From Shinella granuli (lineage in GTDB: Bacteria > Pseudomonadota > Alphaproteobacteria > Rhizobiales > Rhizobiaceae): a DNA stretch of 64,000 nucleotides. The position numbers were made by a program, and so were the translations under genes. Where the stretch lies: the NCBI RefSeq assembly GCF_004341885.1, contig NZ_SLVX01000002.1:372001-436000 (forward strand). Direction: 5' to 3'. Of the stretch, positions 55,850 to 64,000 are shown in pieces (within the stretch, counting starts at the first letter, position 1; each line of letters opens with the position of its first letter). The notes beneath the pieces are model-generated. The model was not told the origin of the DNA and ran no database searches. It saw only the letters and a program-made list of their open reading frames with translations.

Positions 55850-56013
55850 TGCAGCCGCAGCTCCAGTTGCGTCTTGGACTTCAGCACATAGAGGGGCCGC
55901 GCGACCGCCTCCAGCTTGCGCTGGAACTCCGCCCGGTGCGCCTGCTGCTTTTCGCGCAGGGCCCGGCAGGCAGCAACTTCGGCCAGGGCCCGTTCGATGG
56001 CATCGCTTTGCAT
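55846..56013 (-). CDS. Small hypothetical protein, first gene of a mini-operon
   Basis: 55 residues, MQSDAIERALAEVAACRALR at the start, then a charged helix (EKQQAHRAEFQRKLEAVARP) and LYVLKSKTQLELRLQ. The ATG has GGAGGTG directly upstream; another in-frame ATG lies four codons before. Its stop overlaps the next gene start (CAATGATG). Coiled-coil-like; no family recognised. Too short for routine gene finders. Confidence 0.5.
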   Translation of the reverse strand: MQSDAIERALAEVAACRALREKQQAHRAEFQRKLEAVARPLYVLKSKTQLELRLQ

Positions 56014-56153
56014 CGGCACCTCCATTTGTTCCCTTTATGTTCTTATTTTTGACGGCAACTGTCAAGCGGCGTCTGGCGCCCGTGCGGAACACGGCCGGCG
56101 GAAAGACGGGAAGGCCATGGCTGTGATGCCGGGATAAAGGCCCCGGCGAGGCG

Positions 56154-57920
56154 TCACCCGGAAACGGCGGCGCCGACGAGCTGGCGAAGCGCCTCGCTGT
56201 CGCGAAAGCACAGGACCTCTATCGGTTCCTGCTTCCCGGCCAGCATCACGGGGGCGAAGGTGAAGGTGTGCGGTTCGCCCGCCGCCATCAGGACCGCCTC
56301 CCTGGAGGCGATCAGGGTCGCGCCCAGTTGCTTGGTCTGGGCCTCCAGGCGCGCGGCGACATTGCCGGTATCGCCGAGGAAGGGCATGCCTTCGAGGCCG
56401 CCCGTCCACTCCGTGCCGACGACCGCCACCCCGACATGCAGGCCGATCCCGATGCGCAGCGGCTCGCTCAGTTCCTGCCGCAGCTCCTCGTTCAGGGCGT
56501 CGATCCCCTCCCAAAGCCGCAGCGCGGCGCGAAAGGCGTCGCGCGCGGCGTCATGCGTCGGCCCGTCGGTGCCGAAGACGCTCATGACGCCGTCGCCGGC
56601 AATGTTGGTGACATGGCCGCCGCTCGCCCGCACGGCCGAGGACACGGCCTTGATGTAGCGTTCGACGATGAAGAAGGTGTCGTAGGGCAGGCGATCGTCG
56701 GCAAGGCGCGTGGATTGGCGCAGGTCGACGAAGAGTGCCGCCACCTCCACCTCCCGGCGGGCGGCCGTCACGGGCCCGAACCGGCCCTTCGGCAACTGCG
56801 CCGCGGTGGCGGAATGCACGAGCGGAACGACGGTGAGATCGTGTTCCGGCCGGATCTGGCAGGCGAGCCGCACGGATGGCGGCGCCCCGATGCGCCGCAG
56901 GAGGCGCTGCTCGTCGCCCGCCGGGGCCGGCAGCGTTTCGCCGCCGGCGGTGACCTCGACGCGGCAGGTCGAACACCGGCCCCGGCCGCCGCAGACGGAC
57001 GCGTGCGGAATGGCCGACCAGCGGCTCGCCTCCAGCACGCTGAAACCGGCGGGAACGGAGACGACACGGCCGCCGGGATAGGTGATCCGGACCGAATCGA
57101 ACCGCGTGGCATGCCAGCCGCGTGCCATGCGCAGGATGACGATGCCGGCCAGCAGCGCGAGATAGCCCATGGTGAGACGGTTCGCGACGGCATTGGCCTC
57201 GGCCGCGGCGACGGCGGCAGGCGAACCCGGCAGGTCGTGAAGCCCCGGCCGCAGGGCTTCCATGCCCTGGGCGGCGAGATCGCGCATGTCGAGGCCCGCA
57301 TTGATGAAGCCGAGCACGGCCAGCACGGGCAGCAGGGTGGCGAGCGACATCAGGATCGGCACGGAACGCGGATACCAGGACTTGCCGCGCAACCAGGCGC
57401 GCACGCCGATGCAGCCGTGGATCCACACGACGACGATCAACAGGAACTGGCGGGGCAGGCCGACCTCGGGACTGGCGACCCAGAGCGCGTAGACGGTCTT
57501 GTCGAAATCGATTCGCGCGCCGTAGACGCCCTTCAGATAGGCGATCGCCCCGGCATGGGCGAAGAGCACGGCCGGAATGGCCAGCCCGAAGACCAGCTGC
57601 ACCGCATCGACCGCGGGAAGCCGCAGATGCCGTCGCCGATAGAGGGCGCGCAGCCCGAGTGCCGCGTGGATGGCGAGCCCGCCGTACAGCAGGGCCCGCC
57701 CCGGCAGGCTCTGCCACGGCTGGAAGAGCACCCGGCTCGCCATTTCCATCGCCTCGATCGAGCGGATGCCGAAGGCCTGGTTGAGAAGGTGCATCGCCGC
57801 GTAGAGAAAAAGGGTCAGGCCCGTCCACAGCCGAAGCCGGCGCAAAAACGCCCGGGAGACCGCCGGGCGTTCGCCGGTTTCGCTGCCAAAACGCTGCTCC
57901 GGCGCGACCTTGCCGCTCAA
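56154..57920 (-). CDS. Class III nucleotide cyclase with membrane heme-like and 2Fe-2S ferredoxin domains
   Basis: About 588 residues from a TTG start with GAGGGG 6 nt upstream; a GTG at 57956 would add 12 residues. Order: several membrane helices resembling succinate dehydrogenase anchor subunits (LYAAMHLLNQ, LAIHAALGLRALY, FAHAGAIAYL, VVVWIHGCIG, with possible heme-ligand His); a 2Fe-2S domain (CGGRGRCSTCRVEV plus a distal Cys in LACQIRPE); and a cyclase domain with ALFVDLRQSTRLAD and GDTGNVAARLE. Where purine-selecting Lys is expected the motif reads HVTNIAGDG, with Asn. Likely a redox-controlled cyclase. Substrate open. Confidence 0.8.
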   Translation of the reverse strand: MSGKVAPEQRFGSETGERPAVSRAFLRRLRLWTGLTLFLYAAMHLLNQAFGIRSIEAMEMASRVLFQPWQSLPGRALLYGGLAIHAALGLRALYRRRHLRLPAVDAVQLVFGLAIPAVLFAHAGAIAYLKGVYGARIDFDKTVYALWVASPEVGLPRQFLLIVVVWIHGCIGVRAWLRGKSWYPRSVPILMSLATLLPVLAVLGFINAGLDMRDLAAQGMEALRPGLHDLPGSPAAVAAAEANAVANRLTMGYLALLAGIVILRMARGWHATRFDSVRITYPGGRVVSVPAGFSVLEASRWSAIPHASVCGGRGRCSTCRVEVTAGGETLPAPAGDEQRLLRRIGAPPSVRLACQIRPEHDLTVVPLVHSATAAQLPKGRFGPVTAARREVEVAALFVDLRQSTRLADDRLPYDTFFIVERYIKAVSSAVRASGGHVTNIAGDGVMSVFGTDGPTHDAARDAFRAALRLWEGIDALNEELRQELSEPLRIGIGLHVGVAVVGTEWTGGLEGMPFLGDTGNVAARLEAQTKQLGATLIASREAVLMAAGEPHTFTFAPVMLAGKQEPIEVLCFRDSEALRQLVGAAVSG

Positions 57921-58252
57921 GCAAAACCCCTCATAGGCGTGAGATCCAGAATCCACCCGCAGGATGGCGCGGCGTCTTGCCCGGTTTGTCGGCAGATTGC
58001 CGGTGTATGGACATCATCGACGGAACTCTCGGTGCAAATCCGCTCTTTCTGGAGTCAACTAGCGGCTCGGGCCCTGATTGCAATCGGAATTTGATGCGCC
58101 ACGGGACAATTCTCCGCGATCTTCGAACGGGAGGGCGCGGCCCGAAAGGGCGTGGGCACAGGACAGGCGTCAGTGGCGGCGGGCCCCGCAGCGACGGTTC
58201 TCCGCGCAGAGCGCGTTGAAATCACAGATGAACTTGAATTTCTGAGGGAAAA

Positions 58253-58328
58253 TGGTGGGCGATGAGAGACTCGAACTCCCGACATCCTCGGTGTAAACGA
58301 GGCGCTCTACCAACTGAGCTAATCGCCC
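58253..58328 (-). tRNA. tRNA-Val (anticodon TAC)
   Basis: 76 nt including encoded CCA. Acceptor stem GGGCGAT / ATCGCCC, D-arm AGCTCAGTTGGTAGAGC, anticodon stem CCTCG / CGAGG with loop TTTACAC (anticodon TAC), T-arm GGGAGTTCGAGTCTC. Confidence 0.95.
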
Positions 58329-58571
58329 GCCGCGTTGGTGGCCGTGATCTATGCGGAACCGGATCAAACCGCAAGAGGCAATCGCAAAGTTTTTGCATTT
58401 TTTTGAATGCGGCCATGAAGATGCCCGAGGCTGTGGAAACATTTTCGGACGCGTCATTCTTTTGTCGTGAAACCTGCTTGACACCCAAAGGCGAACCCCT
58501 TAGTTAGCCGCTCATCGAACGGCTCAGGCCGCTCGGGACGGATGGTTCGCCTTCCGGTCGCTTTCGAGGAT

Positions 58572-58648
58572 GCGGGTGTAGCTCAGTCGGTTAGAGTGCC
58601 GGCCTGTCACGCCGGAGGTCGCGGGTTCGAGCCCCGTCACTCGCGCCA
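58572..58648 (+). tRNA. tRNA-Asp (anticodon GTC), copy 1
   Basis: 77 nt with CCA. Acceptor GCGGGTG / CACTCGC, anticodon stem CCGGC / GCCGG with loop CTGTCAC (anticodon GTC), T-arm GCGGGTTCGAGCCCCGT. Confidence 0.96.
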
Positions 58649-58696
58649 CTCGAAGGGCCGGACGAAACATGCGGGGGCCGCAGGGTCACAAGATGC

Positions 58697-58773
58697 GCGG
58701 GTGTAGCTCAGTCGGTTAGAGTGCCGGCCTGTCACGCCGGAGGTCGCGGGTTCGAGCCCCGTCACTCGCGCCA
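58697..58773 (+). tRNA. tRNA-Asp (anticodon GTC), copy 2
   Basis: Identical over all 77 nt to the copy 48 nt upstream; the two are likely cut from one transcript. A pyrimidine-rich run follows the CCA. Confidence 0.96.
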
Positions 58774-59308
58774 TTCTTCTTTCTCCCCAAGGTGTTGCCG
58801 CAGTTTCTTCGCGTGATGCTTTGCGTCTGGTCGCCGTTCCTCTCTTTATAAGATTCACCCATATTCCTTGCGACGGACTCGCATGTTCCGGAATTCCTGC
58901 CCTGGGCATGAAGGACGGCGATTCCATGCGGAGAGGGAGAGGCTTCCGCCTCCGGGCCAGCTCTTGAAATCTGGGGATGTGGATGCTCCCCGCGCGCAGC
59001 GGCGATACGGTGGGACGATCATGTGTCCGATCACAATGCCGGCGGTTTGCGGCCCTTTTTCTTCGCATCTGCGGCGAAACGTCCCGCATTGCACCCATCC
59101 TGAAATCGTAACGATTTAAATGGCTTTGCGTCCGGGGTTTCGCGGCCGCCCGGAAAACAACACAATGAATGGGGCGAAAGCCGGACAAAGCCTTGCGCGG
59201 GGCCGCTCACTGCGCTAACGACGGGGCGTTGCAACATACTTTCTCGGCTTGCAGGTCTTGGACCAACAGGCGTCTCTCCGGCGCCACGAGCAGGCAGGAT
59301 GGACGCCA
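58774..59308. other. Gene-free stretch between tRNA-Asp and nuoA
   Basis: About 535 nt. Short open frames exist but have neither a good Shine-Dalgarno nor family features. Presumably it holds the nuo promoter and leader; no promoter was close enough to consensus to call. Confidence 0.5.
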
Positions 59309-59674
59309 ATGACTGAACTTCTCGGTTCCTATATCCCGATCGCCATCTTCATCGGTATTGCGCTCGTGATCGGCCTTGCGCTGCTGGTCGCGCCGTTTGC
59401 CGTCGCATACAAGGCCCCCGATTCGGAAAAGCTCTCCGCTTACGAGTGCGGCTTCAATGCGTTTGACGATGCGCGCATGAAATTCGATATCCGCTTCTAC
59501 CTGGTGTCGATCCTCTTCATCATCTTCGACCTCGAAGTCGCTTTCCTCTTTCCCTGGGCCGTCTCCTTCGGCGACATGGGCTGGTTCGGCTTCTGGTCGA
59601 TGATGGTCTTCCTCGGTGTGCTGACCATCGGCTTTATCTACGAATGGAAGAAGGGAGCGCTCGAATGGGAGTAG
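59309..59674 (+). CDS. nuoA: NADH-quinone oxidoreductase subunit A
   Basis: 121 residues, three membrane helices (about 8-30, 62-85, 90-112). The conserved loop is [25 protein letters not shown], containing the Cys that undergoes active/deactive changes in complex I. First gene of the nuo operon; it overlaps nuoB by 10 nt. Confidence 0.97.
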   Translation: MTELLGSYIPIAIFIGIALVIGLALLVAPFAVAYKAPDSEKLSAYECGFNAFDDARMKFDIRFYLVSILFIIFDLEVAFLFPWAVSFGDMGWFGFWSMMVFLGVLTIGFIYEWKKGALEWE

Positions 59675-60246
59675 CCCACACCAACACGACGCTCGTCGCG
59701 CCGCAGGCCAAGGGGATCATCGATCCCAACACCGGCAAGCCCGTCGGCAGCAACGACGCCTTCTTCGGCGAGATCAACAACGAACTCGCCGACAAGGGCT
59801 TTCTCGTCACCTCGACGGATGAGCTTATCACCTGGGCCCGCACCGGCTCGCTGATGTGGATGACCTTCGGTCTCGCCTGCTGCGCGGTGGAGATGATGCA
59901 GCTCTCCATGCCGCGTTACGACGTCGAGCGCTTCGGATTTGCCCCGCGCGCCTCGCCGCGCCAGTCCGACGTCATGATCGTCGCCGGCACGCTGACCAAC
60001 AAGATGGCGCCTGCGCTCCGCAAGGTCTACGACCAGATGCCGGAGCCGCGCTACGTCATCTCGATGGGTTCCTGCGCAAACGGCGGCGGCTACTATCACT
60101 ATTCCTATTCGGTGGTGCGCGGCTGTGACCGCGTGGTGCCGGTCGACATCTATGTACCAGGCTGTCCTCCCACGGCGGAAGCGCTCCTTTACGGCGTGCT
60201 CCTGCTGCAGAAGAAGATCCGCCGGACCGGTACGATCGAGCGTTAA
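59665..60246 (+). CDS. nuoB: NADH-quinone oxidoreductase subunit B
   Basis: 193 residues. The N2 [4Fe-4S] cluster ligands are seen in [11 protein letters not shown] (tandem Cys), [12 protein letters not shown] and [14 protein letters not shown]. It sits at the junction of the peripheral arm and the membrane arm of complex I and donates to quinone. SD GGGAG inside the nuoA end; the start MGVAHTN was chosen on that ground. Confidence 0.98.
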   Translation: MGVAHTNTTLVAPQAKGIIDPNTGKPVGSNDAFFGEINNELADKGFLVTSTDELITWARTGSLMWMTFGLACCAVEMMQLSMPRYDVERFGFAPRASPRQSDVMIVAGTLTNKMAPALRKVYDQMPEPRYVISMGSCANGGGYYHYSYSVVRGCDRVVPVDIYVPGCPPTAEALLYGVLLLQKKIRRTGTIER

Positions 60247-60264
60247 GGGCAGGGGACTTTAGAT

Positions 60265-60867
60265 ATGAGCGAAGCCCTCCAGGAGCTTTCCTCCCATATC
60301 GGCGAAGCGGCGGGCAACCTCGTCGCCGCCGCCGATATCGCCTTTGGCGAACTCACCCTGAAGACGGACGGCGCCCGCGTCGTCGAGCTTCTGACCTTCC
60401 TGCGCGACGACGTGCAGTGCGGCTTCGTCAACCTCGTCGATATCTGCGGCGTGGACTGGCCGGCCCGTGCCGAGCGTTTCGACGTGGTCTACCACCTCCT
60501 GTCGCCGCGCCAGAACGTGCGCATCCGCGTCAAGGTGGCGACCGGCGAGGACCAGCCCGTTCCCTCCGCCTGCGCGGTCTATCCGGGCGCCGACTGGTTC
60601 GAGCGCGAAGCCTACGACATGTACGGCATCCTCTTCACCGGCCATCCGGACCTGCGCCGCATCCTCACCGACTACGGCTTCGAGGGGCACCCGCTGCGCA
60701 AGGATTTCCCGACGACCGGCTTCGTGGAAGTGCGCTACGACGACGAGGTCAAGCGCGTCGTGTACGAGCCCGTCGAACTGAAGCAGGAATTCCGCAACTT
60801 CGACTTCCTCTCCCCCTGGGAAGGCACGGACTATGTGCTGCCGGGCGATGAGAAGGCGAAGCAGTAA
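60265..60867 (+). CDS. nuoC: NADH-quinone oxidoreductase subunit C
   Basis: 200 residues. The 30-kDa subunit signature is [41 protein letters not shown]. It has no cofactor and supports NuoD in the peripheral arm. Its stop lies a few nucleotides before the left repeat of the inserted element. Confidence 0.98.
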   Translation: MSEALQELSSHIGEAAGNLVAAADIAFGELTLKTDGARVVELLTFLRDDVQCGFVNLVDICGVDWPARAERFDVVYHLLSPRQNVRIRVKVATGEDQPVPSACAVYPGADWFEREAYDMYGILFTGHPDLRRILTDYGFEGHPLRKDFPTTGFVEVRYDDEVKRVVYEPVELKQEFRNFDFLSPWEGTDYVLPGDEKAKQ

Positions 60868-60882
60868 TCAGGAAGTAGGCAA

Positions 60883-60900
60883 TAGCCAATAGGCAGTAGG
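60883..60900 (+). repeat. Left terminal inverted repeat of the element
   Basis: 18 bp, TAGCCAATAGGCAGTAGG, 16 nt after the nuoC stop. Preceded by the related GTAGGCAATAG. Confidence 0.85.
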
Positions 60901-60913
60901 AAGGAGCAAGCGG

Positions 60914-61294
60914 ACGACGATCAATTCCTATCAGGACCTGAAGGTTTGGCAGCGTGCCATGGATCTAGCGGTCGAAAGCTATGAACTGACGCGGCGGTTT
61001 CCCCGTGAAGAGGTTTATGGAATGGTATCGCAAATACGCCGGTCGGCGGCCTCGGTTGCCGCCAACATTGCGGAAGGTCATGGCCGAGATGCTACAGGGC
61101 ACTATGTCCAGCATCTCAAGTTCGCCCAGGGTTCGCTGAAGGAGTTGGAGACGCATCTGATACTTTCATCCCGCGTTGGAATTGCTTCGCCTGAGAAGGT
61201 GATTTCCTTGATGAAGTCGAGTGATGAAGTAGGAAGGATGCTCAGATCGCTGATCCGCAGTTTGCAGGATGGACGAAATGAACGCACGGAATGA
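60914..61294 (+). CDS. Four-helix-bundle protein, 23S rRNA intervening-sequence (S23/IVP) family
   Basis: About 126 residues if started at ACG 60914, which has AAGGAG 7 nt upstream. The usual family start SYxDLKVWQ is coded here (SYQDLKVWQRAMDLA) with no ATG or GTG in frame before it; the first ATG (60959) would cut off 15 residues. Family blocks: ELTRRFPREEVYGMVSQIRRSA, ANIAEGHGR, GSLKELETHL. Homologs are coded in rRNA intervening sequences and as stand-alone genes; function is unknown, possibly RNA binding. It lies within the nuo operon between inverted repeats. Confidence 0.82.
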   Translation, partial: TTINSYQDLKVWQRAMDLAVESYELTRRFPREEVYGMVSQIRRSAASVAANIAEGHGRDATGHYVQHLKFAQGSLKELETHLILSSRVGIASPEKVISLMKSSDEVGRMLRSLIRSLQDGRNERTE

Positions 61295-61308
61295 ACTAAC
61301 CCCTACTG

Positions 61309-61326
61309 CCTACTGCCTATTGGCTA
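61309..61326 (-). repeat. Right terminal inverted repeat of the element
   Basis: Exact inverted copy of the left repeat, 14 nt after the four-helix-bundle stop and 25 nt before the nuoD ATG. An extra CCTACTG unit precedes it. Confidence 0.85.
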
Positions 61327-61351
61327 ATTCCTCCCAGCGCGGAGCGCGCCC

Positions 61352-62542
61352 ATGAACGAGCACAACGTTCGCAACTTTAATATCAACTTCGGGCCGCAGC
61401 ACCCGGCAGCACACGGCGTGTTGCGCCTCGTGCTCGAACTCGACGGCGAAATCGTCGAGCGCGTCGATCCGCATATCGGCCTCTTGCACCGCGGCACCGA
61501 GAAGCTGATCGAGACGAAGACCTATCTCCAGGCCGTGCCCTATTTCGACCGCCTCGACTACGTGGCGCCGATGAACCAGGAGCACGCCTTCGCGCTTGCC
61601 GTCGAAAAGCTGACGGGCACGGAAGTGCCGATCCGAGGCCAGCTCATCCGCGTGCTCTACTCCGAAATCGGCCGTATCCTCTCGCACCTCCTCAACGTCA
61701 CAACGCAGGCCATGGACGTCGGCGCGCTGACGCCGCCGCTCTGGGGCTTCGAGGAACGCGAAAAGCTGATGGTGTTCTACGAGCGGGCCTGCGGCGCGCG
61801 CATGCACTCGGCCTATATCCGCCCCGGCGGCGTGCACCAGGACCTGCCGCACGAGCTGGTGGAAGACATCGGCAAGTGGATCGACCCGTTCCTGAAGACC
61901 GTCGACGATATCGACGAACTTTTGACCGGCAACCGAATCTTCAAGCAGCGCAACGTCGATATCGGCGTCGTGAAGCTGGAGGACTGCTGGGCCTGGGGCT
62001 TTTCGGGCGTCATGGTGCGCGGCTCGGGTGCGGCCTGGGACCTGCGCCGCTCGCAGCCCTACGAGTGCTATTCCGACCTCGACTTCGACATCCCGATCGG
62101 CAAGAACGGCGACTGCTACGACCGTTACGTCATCCGCATGATCGAGATGCGCGAAGCGGCGAAGATCATGCGCCAGTGCGTCGACCGCCTGCTCGGCGAT
62201 GCCAAGGTCGGCCCGGTCTCCTCGATCGACGGCAAGATGGTGCCGCCGAAGCGCGGCCAGATGAAGCGCTCGATGGAAGCGCTCATCCACCATTTCAAGC
62301 TCTACACCGAAGGCTACCACGTGCCGGCCGGCGAGGTGTATGCGGCCGTCGAGGCGCCGAAGGGTGAGTTCGGCGTCTACGTCGTCGCCGACGGCACCAA
62401 CAAGCCGTATCGCTGCAAGATCCGCGCCCCGGGTTACGCCCACCTGCAGGCGATGGATTTCATCTGTCGCGGCCACCAGCTCGCCGATGTCTCGGCGATC
62501 CTCGGCTCGCTCGACATCGTGTTCGGCGAGGTCGATCGCTGA
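61352..62542 (+). CDS. nuoD: NADH-quinone oxidoreductase subunit D
   Basis: 396 residues. 49-kDa subunit: [21 protein letters not shown] near the start, [10 protein letters not shown], and the end [22 protein letters not shown]. It forms the quinone pocket with NuoB. SD GGAG lies just outside the right repeat of the inserted element, so nuoD translation signals are intact. Confidence 0.98.
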   Translation: MNEHNVRNFNINFGPQHPAAHGVLRLVLELDGEIVERVDPHIGLLHRGTEKLIETKTYLQAVPYFDRLDYVAPMNQEHAFALAVEKLTGTEVPIRGQLIRVLYSEIGRILSHLLNVTTQAMDVGALTPPLWGFEEREKLMVFYERACGARMHSAYIRPGGVHQDLPHELVEDIGKWIDPFLKTVDDIDELLTGNRIFKQRNVDIGVVKLEDCWAWGFSGVMVRGSGAAWDLRRSQPYECYSDLDFDIPIGKNGDCYDRYVIRMIEMREAAKIMRQCVDRLLGDAKVGPVSSIDGKMVPPKRGQMKRSMEALIHHFKLYTEGYHVPAGEVYAAVEAPKGEFGVYVVADGTNKPYRCKIRAPGYAHLQAMDFICRGHQLADVSAILGSLDIVFGEVDR

Positions 62543-62784
62543 TGCCGAACGTTGCCCTTGCCACGCTGATCCTCTTGGGGACCGCCGCTGCCGCCAACGC
62601 GCAGCAGGAGGTGCAGATCGGTGCGTCCGGCACCACCATGGGTGCACTGGCGAGCCAGGGCTACGAGATCAAGGCGGCGGCGCCGAACGGCAGCCGCTAC
62701 GTCGTATTCATGCAGAAAGACACGTCGGCCTACGCCTGCGAATTCGTCAACACGACGCAAACGCAGTGCCGGCAGATCAATTGA
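62542..62784 (+). CDS. Small secreted hypothetical protein inside the nuo operon
   Basis: 80 residues. Signal peptide [20 protein letters not shown] with cleavage before QQ. The mature part has two Cys (YACEF, TQCRQ) that could form a disulfide. ATG overlaps the nuoD stop by 1 nt (TGATG) and nuoE follows 16 nt later, so it is co-expressed. A periplasmic protein has no obvious place in complex I. No family recognised. Confidence 0.72.
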   Translation: MPNVALATLILLGTAAAANAQQEVQIGASGTTMGALASQGYEIKAAAPNGSRYVVFMQKDTSAYACEFVNTTQTQCRQIN

Positions 62785-62800
62785 GACAAGGCGTTACAGA

Positions 62801-63937
62801 ATGTCCGTTCGTCGACTAGCCGATGACAATGTCCAGCCCGCCAGCTTCGCCTTCACCAAGGAGAACGCGGCCTGGGCCAAGGCAACGATCAACAAGTATC
62901 CGAAGGGCCGCCAGCAGTCGGCGGTCATCCCGCTTCTGATGCGGGCGCAGGAGCAGGACGGCTGGGTCACCAAGGCGGCGATCGAATCCGTCGCCGACAT
63001 GCTCGGCATGGCCTATATCCGCGTGCTCGAGGTCGCGACCTTCTACACCCAGTTCCAGCTGCTGCCGGTCGGTACGCGCGCCCATGTCCAGGTCTGCGGC
63101 ACGACGCCCTGCATGCTGCGCGGCGCGGAAGACCTGATCAATGTCTGCAAGAAGCGCATCCATCCCGAGCCCTTCCATCTCAATGAGACGGGCACGCTCT
63201 CCTGGGAAGAGGTCGAGTGTCAGGGCGCCTGCGTCAACGCGCCGATGATCATGATCTTCAAGGACAGCTATGAGGACCTGACAGCGACGCAGCTCGAGCA
63301 CATCATCGACCGTTTCGATGCCGGCAAGGGCGCCGACATCACGCCCGGCCCGCAGGTCGACCGCATCTTCTCCGCCCCGGTCGGCGGCCTCACCAGCCTC
63401 AACGAGCCGGAAGCAGTCGCGAAGAAGGCGCCGGCCCGTGCCCGGAAGACCGAGGAGGAGAGCGTCAGCGTTCCCCCGTCGAATGCCGCAAAGCCGAAGA
63501 CGGATGCCGTCGAGACCGATCCCAAGCTGAAGACGCCGGCGACCGCCAAGGCCGAAGCGGCCGCCAACACCAAGGTGACCGGCGACACGCGCGCCGAAGG
63601 CGGCGATGACGCCGCCAAGCAGCCGATCGCGGCCGCTACCGGCAAGCCGTCGCTGGAAGACAAGAACCGTCCGGCCGGCATCGCCCGCCCGCAAACGCCC
63701 GACGACCTGAAGCTCATCTCCGGCGTCGGCCCGAAGATCGAGGGCATTCTCCACGAGCTCGGCATCTTCACTTTCGCGCAGGTCGCGGCCTGGAAGAAGG
63801 CGGAGCGCGAATGGGTCGATTCCTATCTGAATTTTAAGGGCCGCATCGAGCGCGACGACTGGGTCAAGCAGGCCAAGGCGCTCGCCAAGGGCGGCGAAGC
63901 GGAATACATCCGCGTCTTCGGCAAGAAGCCGCGGTAA
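62801..63937 (+). CDS. nuoE: NADH-quinone oxidoreductase subunit E with C-terminal extension
   Basis: 378 residues, far longer than the usual 160-220. Residues about 1-200 are normal NuoE: the N1a [2Fe-2S] ligands lie in [11 protein letters not shown] and [12 protein letters not shown]. Then comes a low-complexity Ala/Lys/Pro linker (about 210-290), followed by a helix-hairpin-helix-like domain ([21 protein letters not shown]) and [22 protein letters not shown]. Such extensions occur in other rhizobial NuoE proteins. Confidence 0.95.
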   Translation: MSVRRLADDNVQPASFAFTKENAAWAKATINKYPKGRQQSAVIPLLMRAQEQDGWVTKAAIESVADMLGMAYIRVLEVATFYTQFQLLPVGTRAHVQVCGTTPCMLRGAEDLINVCKKRIHPEPFHLNETGTLSWEEVECQGACVNAPMIMIFKDSYEDLTATQLEHIIDRFDAGKGADITPGPQVDRIFSAPVGGLTSLNEPEAVAKKAPARARKTEEESVSVPPSNAAKPKTDAVETDPKLKTPATAKAEAAANTKVTGDTRAEGGDDAAKQPIAAATGKPSLEDKNRPAGIARPQTPDDLKLISGVGPKIEGILHELGIFTFAQVAAWKKAEREWVDSYLNFKGRIERDDWVKQAKALAKGGEAEYIRVFGKKPR

Positions 63938-63948
63938 AGGGGTGAATC

Positions 63949-64000
63949 ATGCTTAAGGACCAGGATCGCATCTTCACCAACATCTACGGCACCAAGGACA
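63949..64000 (+). CDS. nuoF: NADH-quinone oxidoreductase subunit F, start only
   Basis: The gene is cut by the right edge; 17 codons are visible, MLKDQDRIFTNIYGTKD, as expected for NuoF, the NADH-, FMN- and N3-binding subunit. AAAGGGGTG precedes the ATG and the gene starts 11 nt after nuoE. Confidence 0.92.
   Translation, partial: MLKDQDRIFTNIYGTKD

Larger units (their letters stand above)
60871..61334. mobile_element. IVS-like element with terminal inverted repeats between nuoC and nuoD
   Basis: TAGCCAATAGGCAGTAGG (60883-60900) returns as an exact 18-bp inverted copy at 61309-61326. Around both are further TAGGCA(A/G)TAG and GCAGTAGG units. Between them lies only a four-helix-bundle gene of the 23S rRNA intervening-sequence protein family. 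In RNA the ends would pair and loop out the gene, as rRNA IVSs do. No transposase and no clear target duplication. Limits are approximate. Confidence 0.65.

Noticed and set aside
58572-58773. Prophage or island attachment site at the tRNA-Asp genes
   Set aside because: The second identical sequence is a whole, normal tRNA gene; no integrase or partial tRNA repeat was found nearby.
58868-59119. 83-codon open frame before nuoA
   Set aside because: No Shine-Dalgarno, odd composition and no recognisable domain.

Overview
The window comes from the chromosome of an alphaproteobacterium of the order Hyphomicrobiales, most likely family Rhizobiaceae (Shinella, Sinorhizobium/Ensifer, Rhizobium or Agrobacterium type). 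The grounds are high GC, dense coding, and gene blocks typical of that family: rplM-rpsI-speB-argC-ctaA, clpP-clpX-lon-hupB, tRNA-Val/tRNA-Asp next to nuoABCDEF, a fused secDF, and a hut cluster using the HutF/HutG branch. No rRNA operon, complete insertion sequence, prophage or CRISPR array was seen.

Layout. 1-6.0 kb is a polysaccharide cluster: sugar-phosphate transferase (cut by the window edge), family-4 glycosyltransferase, outer-membrane export lipoprotein, Wzz/GumC-type co-polymerase and a CelD-like acyltransferase. It resembles unipolar-polysaccharide loci of rhizobia. 6.1-19.9 kb is core metabolism: Nudix, ctaA, argC, speB, rpsI, rplM, a PaaI-type thioesterase, an enoyl-CoA hydratase, two CoA-binding paralogs, metY, a cupin and a P450. 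Three type II toxin-antitoxin modules interrupt it (VapBC-like, YefM-YoeB, Phd-PIN). 19.9-27.5 kb holds ggt and the protein quality-control block clpP, clpX, lon, hupB, with a heat-shock-type promoter before clpP and a weaker candidate before lon.

27.6-39.8 kb contains a phytase-like secreted esterase behind a three-unit Pho box, a MarR regulator, a YhaO/YhaN (SbcDC-like) pair, secDF and a D-arginine dehydrogenase-like oxidase. 39.9-51.5 kb has a LysR regulator, an amino-acid binding protein, an aldo-keto reductase and the complete histidine-utilisation regulon (hutI-H-G-U-D one way, hutF-C the other) with a palindromic HutC-type operator between the divergent arms. 51.5-58.0 kb is the most unusual stretch: two class III nucleotide cyclases of different architecture, a three-helix membrane protein resembling the Pycsar effector PycTM, an RTX protein with a lethal-factor-like HEXXH domain, and a pair of overlapping mini-genes. 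58.2-64 kb has tRNA-Val, two identical tRNA-Asp genes and nuoA-F. A 0.46-kb element with terminal inverted repeats and an rRNA-IVS-type four-helix-bundle gene lies between nuoC and nuoD.

The strongest candidates for something undescribed are this IVS-like element inside the nuo operon and the CHASE2-cyclase/PycTM-like divergent pair. Starts were chosen from Shine-Dalgarno sequences and family length. Family names rest on recognisable motifs and remembered relatives; no search was run.
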